This document shows positions 60,273-64,000 of a DNA stretch of 64,000 nucleotides, one piece after another. The stretch lies in the NCBI GenBank assembly GCA_016125335.1, contig WGLY01000013.1, forward strand, positions 1-64,000, read 5' to 3'. Made by a program: the position numbers and the translations under genes. How positions within the stretch are numbered: position 1 is the stretch's first letter; the number at the start of each line of letters is the position of its first letter. The notes beneath the pieces were generated by a model. It was given only the letters and a program-made list of their open reading frames with translations. It searched no databases and had not been told where the DNA came from. Source of the DNA: Frankiales bacterium. GTDB taxonomy: Bacteria > Actinomycetota > Actinomycetes > S36-B12 > CAIYMF01.

Positions 60273-61499
60273 ATGACGCAGTGGAACTGGGCGCACAACC
60301 ACGCCTACGCCCATGAGCGATGGGCCGAACCGGCCGACGTCGACGAGCTGGCCGGGCTGGTGACCAGCGCGACAAGGGTCCGGGCCGTCGGCTCGCGACA
60401 CTCCTTCAACGAGCTGTGCGACAGCGACGACCTCGTCGTCGACCTCGCTCGCCTGCGGCAGCCGCCCGCCGTCGACCCGGAGCGCCGGGTCGTCACCGTC
60501 AGCCCCGGAGTGCGGTTCGGCGACGTCGCCCGCGCCGTGGCCGAGCACGGCCTCGCGCTGCGCAACCTCGGCTCGCTGCCGCACATCTCGGTGGTCGGGG
60601 CGACCGCCACCGGCACCCACGGATCAGGGATCGCGAACCCGGTCCTGGCCACCGCCGTCTCGAGGGTGCGGCTGGTCCGCGCGGACGGCTCGACCAGCGA
60701 GCACCGCCGCGGCGACGCCGGCTTCCCGGCCACGGTGCTGTCGCTCGGCGCGGCCGGGATCGCCGTGGACATGGACCTCGACCTCGTGCCGGAGTTCTGG
60801 ATCCGGCAGACGCGAGAGCCGGTGTCCTTGCCCGACCTGCTCGACGACGCCGAGCACATCCTGAGCGAGGGGTACAGCGTCAGCATCTTCACCCGGTGGG
60901 CTGCCACCGAGCAGTCCGAGGTGCTCCGCAAGACCGCCGTCGACCCGGGCTCGCCTGGTCCACTGCCGGCGGCGTCGGTGCCGAGCCTGCTGCTCGGCGA
61001 CGGCGACAACCTCACCCCGACCGACGAGCCACTGCTCTGGCACGACGGCCTGCCGCACTTCCGGCTCGACCATCAGCCCAGCTTCGGCGCCGAGATCCAG
61101 TCCGAGTGGTTCGTCCCACGCGAGCGCACAGCGGCGAGCCTGCACGCCGTGGCTCAGCTCGCGCCCGAGCTGGCACCGCACCTGCTCGTCAGCGAGATCC
61201 GCTCGATCGCGGCCGACGAGCTCTGGCTCTCGCCGGCCCAGGGCCGCGACAGCACCTGCCTGCACTTCACCTGGAAGCAGCACCCCGAGGCCGTCGCCCG
61301 GTTGGTCCGTCAGGTGGGGACGCTCCTCGAGCCGCACTCTGCCCGCCCGCACTGGGGCAAGGTCTTCACCGCGGACCAGCCCGACTGGGCCAGCCTGTAC
61401 CCGCACCTCCCGGACTTCGTCCACGTGGTCGAGGAGCTCGACCCCGCAGGCACGTTCAGGAACAGGTTCTTGAACCAAGTGCTGGGGACCGAGGCATGA
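60273..61499 (+). CDS. FAD-linked alditol / xylitol oxidase-like enzyme
   Basis: A 408-residue flavoprotein of the VAO (PCMH) family, close in pattern to AldO and D-arabinono-1,4-lactone oxidase. VRAVGSRHSFNELCDSDD includes the His expected to hold FAD covalently, followed by VSPGVRFGDVARAV, GSLPHISVVGATATGTHGSG and the C-terminal ALO region with HLHFTWKQ-like LHFTWKQHPEAV and PHWGKVFTAD. It should oxidise a polyol terminal carbon with release of hydrogen peroxide. ATG 60273 has GGGAGG 5 bases upstream. It converges on tRNA-Arg. Confidence 0.88.
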   Translation: MTQWNWAHNHAYAHERWAEPADVDELAGLVTSATRVRAVGSRHSFNELCDSDDLVVDLARLRQPPAVDPERRVVTVSPGVRFGDVARAVAEHGLALRNLGSLPHISVVGATATGTHGSGIANPVLATAVSRVRLVRADGSTSEHRRGDAGFPATVLSLGAAGIAVDMDLDLVPEFWIRQTREPVSLPDLLDDAEHILSEGYSVSIFTRWAATEQSEVLRKTAVDPGSPGPLPAASVPSLLLGDGDNLTPTDEPLLWHDGLPHFRLDHQPSFGAEIQSEWFVPRERTAASLHAVAQLAPELAPHLLVSEIRSIAADELWLSPAQGRDSTCLHFTWKQHPEAVARLVRQVGTLLEPHSARPHWGKVFTADQPDWASLYPHLPDFVHVVEELDPAGTFRNRFLNQVLGTEA

Positions 61500-61537
61500 C
61501 CCCACGAGGGATCGGCGCTCCGATGTCCCCGATCCGG

Positions 61538-61610
61538 TGCCCCCGAGAGGATTCGAACCTCCGACACACGGTTTAGGAAACCGTTGCTCTATCCCCTGAG
61601 CTACGAGGGC
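61538..61610 (-). tRNA. tRNA-Arg (anticodon CCT)
   Basis: Minus strand: acceptor GCCCTCG/CGGGGGC (one T-G pair), discriminator A, no encoded CCA (CCG follows). D arm GCTC-AGGGGATA-GAGC, anticodon arm ACGGT-TTCCTAA-ACCGT giving CCT (reads AGG, Arg), T arm GGAGG-TTCGAAT-CCTCT. I found no duplicated 3' end nearby, so no sign of element insertion. Confidence 0.95.
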
Positions 61611-61750
61611 GGGGCCAGACACTGACCCACGTCCTGGGTCGTGGGGGCGTCGCGCCCCGCACCGGCTGGATTCAGGCTGGCAGCACAGCCTAGATCACGG
61701 GCACGCCGCCCAGAGCCTTGGCTCGGGCAGCGCAGCGTTCTCGGCGGACG

Positions 61751-64000
61751 TCAGGCCCGCATGCGGGTGCCGCCGGGATCGTAGGCCGGGTCGAGCGTCG
61801 CGACCGCAGGGAACCGCTCAGCGGCGACCTCCACCTCGAACGCGTCCACCAGCCCGCCGTGCCGCGGGTCCTCGCCCGGCTCCAGAGTCACGTAGCCGAG
61901 GCCCATGCTCCGATCGAGGCTGTGCCCGTATGCCCCCGACGTGATCCGCCCTACCGCCACCCCATCGCGCAGGATCGGCTCGTTGTGGTGGAGCAACGGG
62001 GCGTCCGACGCCAGCTGGAACTGGAGCAGGTGCCGGCGTACCCCTCGAGCGCTCGCGGCGGACAGCTGGTCCCGCCCGATGAAGCCCCCAGGCTTGTCCC
62101 AGGCGACAGCGAAGCCGAGGCCGGCCTCGAGCGGTGTGTCGTCGGTGCCGATGTCGTGCCCCCAGCTCCGGAACGCCTTCTCCACCCGGAGGGAGTTCAG
62201 TGCGTTGTACCCCACCAACGCCGCGGTCCCGTCCGCGTCCCTCACCTGGTCGAGAACGTGCACCGCATACTCGGTCGGGATGTAGAGCTCCCAGCCCAGC
62301 TCCCCCGTGTAGCTGACCCGGCTGGCTCGGACCCGCGCATAGCCGATCTCGACCGTGCGGGAGCCGCCGAACGGGAATGCCGCGGTCGAGAAGTCGTCGA
62401 TGGAGGCGCGGGAGAGCACCGCCCGGGATCCAGGACCGAAGACGCCGAGGACCGCATAGGCCGACGTGACATCGAAGGCCGTGCAGCCGGCCTCCTCGCC
62501 GAGCTGCCGCTCGAGCCACGCGAAGTCCCGCCGCTGAGTGGCCGCAGCGGTGACGACGAGGAAGCTGTTCTCAGACTCCCGGGTCACGGTGACGTCCGCC
62601 TCGACGGTCCCTCTGTCGTTGAGCCACTGCGTGTAGACGATGCGCCCGACAGCGACGTCGACCTCGTTGGCGCAGATCCGGTTGAGCGCCCGGCACGCCC
62701 CGGGGCCCTTGACGACGAACTTCCCGAAGGAGGACAGGTCGATCAGCCCGACCGCGTTGCGTACGGCGAGGTGCTCGGAACGTGCGTGCGGGAACCAGCC
62801 CTCCCGGCCGTAGCTGTAGTCGTACCGCGGTTCGCGACCGGGTCCCGCGTACCAGTTGGCCCGCTCCCACCCGGCGACCTCACCGAAGAAGGCCCCCTCA
62901 GAAGCGAGCTGCGCGTGGAACGGCGTGCGACGCACGTCGCGTGCTGTCTCGTACTGACGGCTCGGCCAGTGCATGGCGTACAGGAGCCCGAGCGACTCCG
63001 TCGTGCGATCACGGAGGTAGTGGCTGGTGCCTTGGAAGGGCATCATCCGCCGGACGTCGACGTCCCACAGGTCCATGGGCGGATACCCGTCCACGATCCA
63101 GTCGGCGAGGACACTGCCGGCGCCGCCGGCGGACTGGATCCCGATCGAGTTGAACCCACAGGCCAGGAACAGCCCGTCCACTTCTGGGGTGGGCCCCAGC
63201 AGGTAGCGGTCGTCCGGCGTGAACGATTCAGGGCCGTTGAAGAACAGCTGGATGCCGGCGTCCCCCAGGACCGGGACGCGACGCACCGCCTGCTCCATCA
63301 GCGGCGCGATGTGGTCGAGGTCCGGCGGCAGCGTGCCGAAGGCGAACCCGTCCGGGATGGCGGGCACACCACGGACCTTCTGCACCGCCCAGGGCTTGGC
63401 CACCGGCTCGAACCAGCCCACGAGCAGCTTGCCCGCGTCCTCCTTGAAGTAGGAGCAGCCGTCGGGATCCCGGAGCACGGGCATGCCAGGAGGCAGACCC
63501 GGCACCGGCTCCGTCACCACGTAGAAGTGCTCGGCAGCATGCAGCGGGACGTCCACCCCGAGCGGATGCATCAGCTCGCGCGCCCACATCCCGGCAGCAT
63601 TGACGACCGTCGAACAGCTGATCTCGCGGTCCACGCCGTCCAGGTGGTAGCGGACTCCTCGGACCCGGCCGCTCTCCACCACGACCGAGGTCGCTGCAGC
63701 GTGCTCGACGACCGTCGCGCCCCGCGCCTTGGCCCCGAGAGCGAAAGCTCGCGTGGTGTCGACGGGGTTGGTGGACCCGTCGCCCGGGAGGAACACTCCT
63801 CCGACCACGTCCTCCAGCTCAGCGATCGGCACCAGCTGCTCGATCTCGCGTGGACCGAGCCGGTGCGCCTCGAGGCCGAACAGGCGAGCCGCCGACACGT
63901 TCCGGAGGAGCTCGTGCATGCGCTCGCCCGAGGTTGCGACGCTCACCGAGCCGCGTTGCTGGAACCCGGTGGCCTGACCTGTCTCCCGCTCCAGGTCCGG
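61751..64000 (-). CDS. Dimethylglycine/sarcosine dehydrogenase-like flavoprotein (5' end outside window)
   Basis: The last ~749 residues of a large flavoenzyme; the frame stays open to the window edge (LERETGQATGFQQRGSVSVA precedes the apparent GTG at 63946), so the N-terminal FAD-binding motif is off the edge. Present are the rest of the DAO-type FAD domain (VVNAAGMWARELMHPLG, FFNGPESFTPDDRYLLGPTP, LACGFNSIGIQSAGGAGSVLADW), an FAO_M linker (MPFQGTSHYLRDRTTE), and a C-terminal GcvT-like folate domain (GLIDLSSFGKFVVKGPGA, GYNALNSLRVEKAFRSWG). It should demethylate dimethylglycine or sarcosine and pass the one-carbon unit to tetrahydrofolate. Confidence 0.92.
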   Translation of the reverse strand, partial: PDLERETGQATGFQQRGSVSVATSGERMHELLRNVSAARLFGLEAHRLGPREIEQLVPIAELEDVVGGVFLPGDGSTNPVDTTRAFALGAKARGATVVEHAAATSVVVESGRVRGVRYHLDGVDREISCSTVVNAAGMWARELMHPLGVDVPLHAAEHFYVVTEPVPGLPPGMPVLRDPDGCSYFKEDAGKLLVGWFEPVAKPWAVQKVRGVPAIPDGFAFGTLPPDLDHIAPLMEQAVRRVPVLGDAGIQLFFNGPESFTPDDRYLLGPTPEVDGLFLACGFNSIGIQSAGGAGSVLADWIVDGYPPMDLWDVDVRRMMPFQGTSHYLRDRTTESLGLLYAMHWPSRQYETARDVRRTPFHAQLASEGAFFGEVAGWERANWYAGPGREPRYDYSYGREGWFPHARSEHLAVRNAVGLIDLSSFGKFVVKGPGACRALNRICANEVDVAVGRIVYTQWLNDRGTVEADVTVTRESENSFLVVTAAATQRRDFAWLERQLGEEAGCTAFDVTSAYAVLGVFGPGSRAVLSRASIDDFSTAAFPFGGSRTVEIGYARVRASRVSYTGELGWELYIPTEYAVHVLDQVRDADGTAALVGYNALNSLRVEKAFRSWGHDIGTDDTPLEAGLGFAVAWDKPGGFIGRDQLSAASARGVRRHLLQFQLASDAPLLHHNEPILRDGVAVGRITSGAYGHSLDRSMGLGYVTLEPGEDPRHGGLVDAFEVEVAAERFPAVATLDPAYDPGGTRMRA

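Noticed and set aside
61538-61760. tRNA-Arg(CCT) as an integration site
   Set aside because: tRNA-Arg genes are frequent targets, but I found no repeated 3' end or mobile gene on either side.

Overview
The window is about 64 kb of very high-GC, gene-dense DNA from an actinomycete (Actinomycetota). Several things point there: almost every third codon position is G or C, many genes start with GTG, and many promoters appear leaderless (a TAnnnT-like box 5-7 bases before the start codon). Lineage markers include a mycothiol-dependent maleylpyruvate isomerase family protein, a bacterial protein O-mannosyltransferase, the MoeA-like Glp with its membrane receptor GlpR, an HNH protein of the DUF222/13E12 type, and a large LuxR (LAL) regulator. 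I cannot fix the genus. I see no rRNA, CRISPR array or insertion sequence. Most of the window is ordinary chromosome.

Region by region. 1-4.6 kb: the 3' part of an HNH nuclease gene, tRNA-Gln, a fatty-acid desaturase with a repeat-rich promoter and a TetR gene beside it, a MarR gene with its own palindrome, and a flavin monooxygenase. 4.6-12.6 kb: a minus-strand housekeeping block (metG, tatD, rsmA, ispE, ABC-F ATPase) with one opposing gene inserted, then rsmI. 12.6-21.7 kb: protein O-mannosyltransferase, a two-component pair, a membrane-anchored molybdopterin oxidoreductase, an alpha/beta hydrolase, and a coupled pair made of a receiver-flavoprotein fusion and a cyclic-nucleotide-domain histidine kinase. 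21.8-25.6 kb: tRNA-Ala followed by repeated copies of its 3' end, an APC permease, and a TetR/MFS efflux pair with a double operator.

25.6-38.2 kb: the glp-moaC-rimJ-glpR cluster (molybdenum cofactor and cell division), 5-formyl-THF cyclo-ligase, a membrane protein with an HExxH motif, a penicillin acylase family enzyme, tandem crcB fluoride channel genes, an ABC transporter, an FmdB-type zinc-ribbon gene behind a CIRCE-like element, an SAF/CpaB protein and mscL. 38.3-50.8 kb: a TetR-controlled aminotransferase, a putative glycosylase-annotated protein, a YbaK deacylase, TadE/TadG pilins, a three-gene cytochrome b module, a pirin, a carboxylate-amine ligase, an M20 amidohydrolase and a universal stress protein.

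50.9-59.3 kb is the least ordinary part. It holds a secreted GmrSD/excalibur-type nuclease, a 42-residue secreted peptide gene divergent from an XRE-TPR regulator, a gene-poor stretch with three copies of one 26-bp compound motif, and a 907-residue LAL regulator divergent from a secreted protein. 59.4-64 kb: an AMIN-like lipoprotein, an alditol-oxidase-like flavoenzyme, tRNA-Arg, and a dimethylglycine/sarcosine dehydrogenase gene that runs off the right edge.

The best candidate for something undescribed is the peptide/XRE-TPR pair at 52401-54185, which has the layout of a peptide-sensing (RRNPP-like) circuit. Next are the CIRCE-like site in front of fmdB, the repeated 26-bp motif, and the cytochrome b module.
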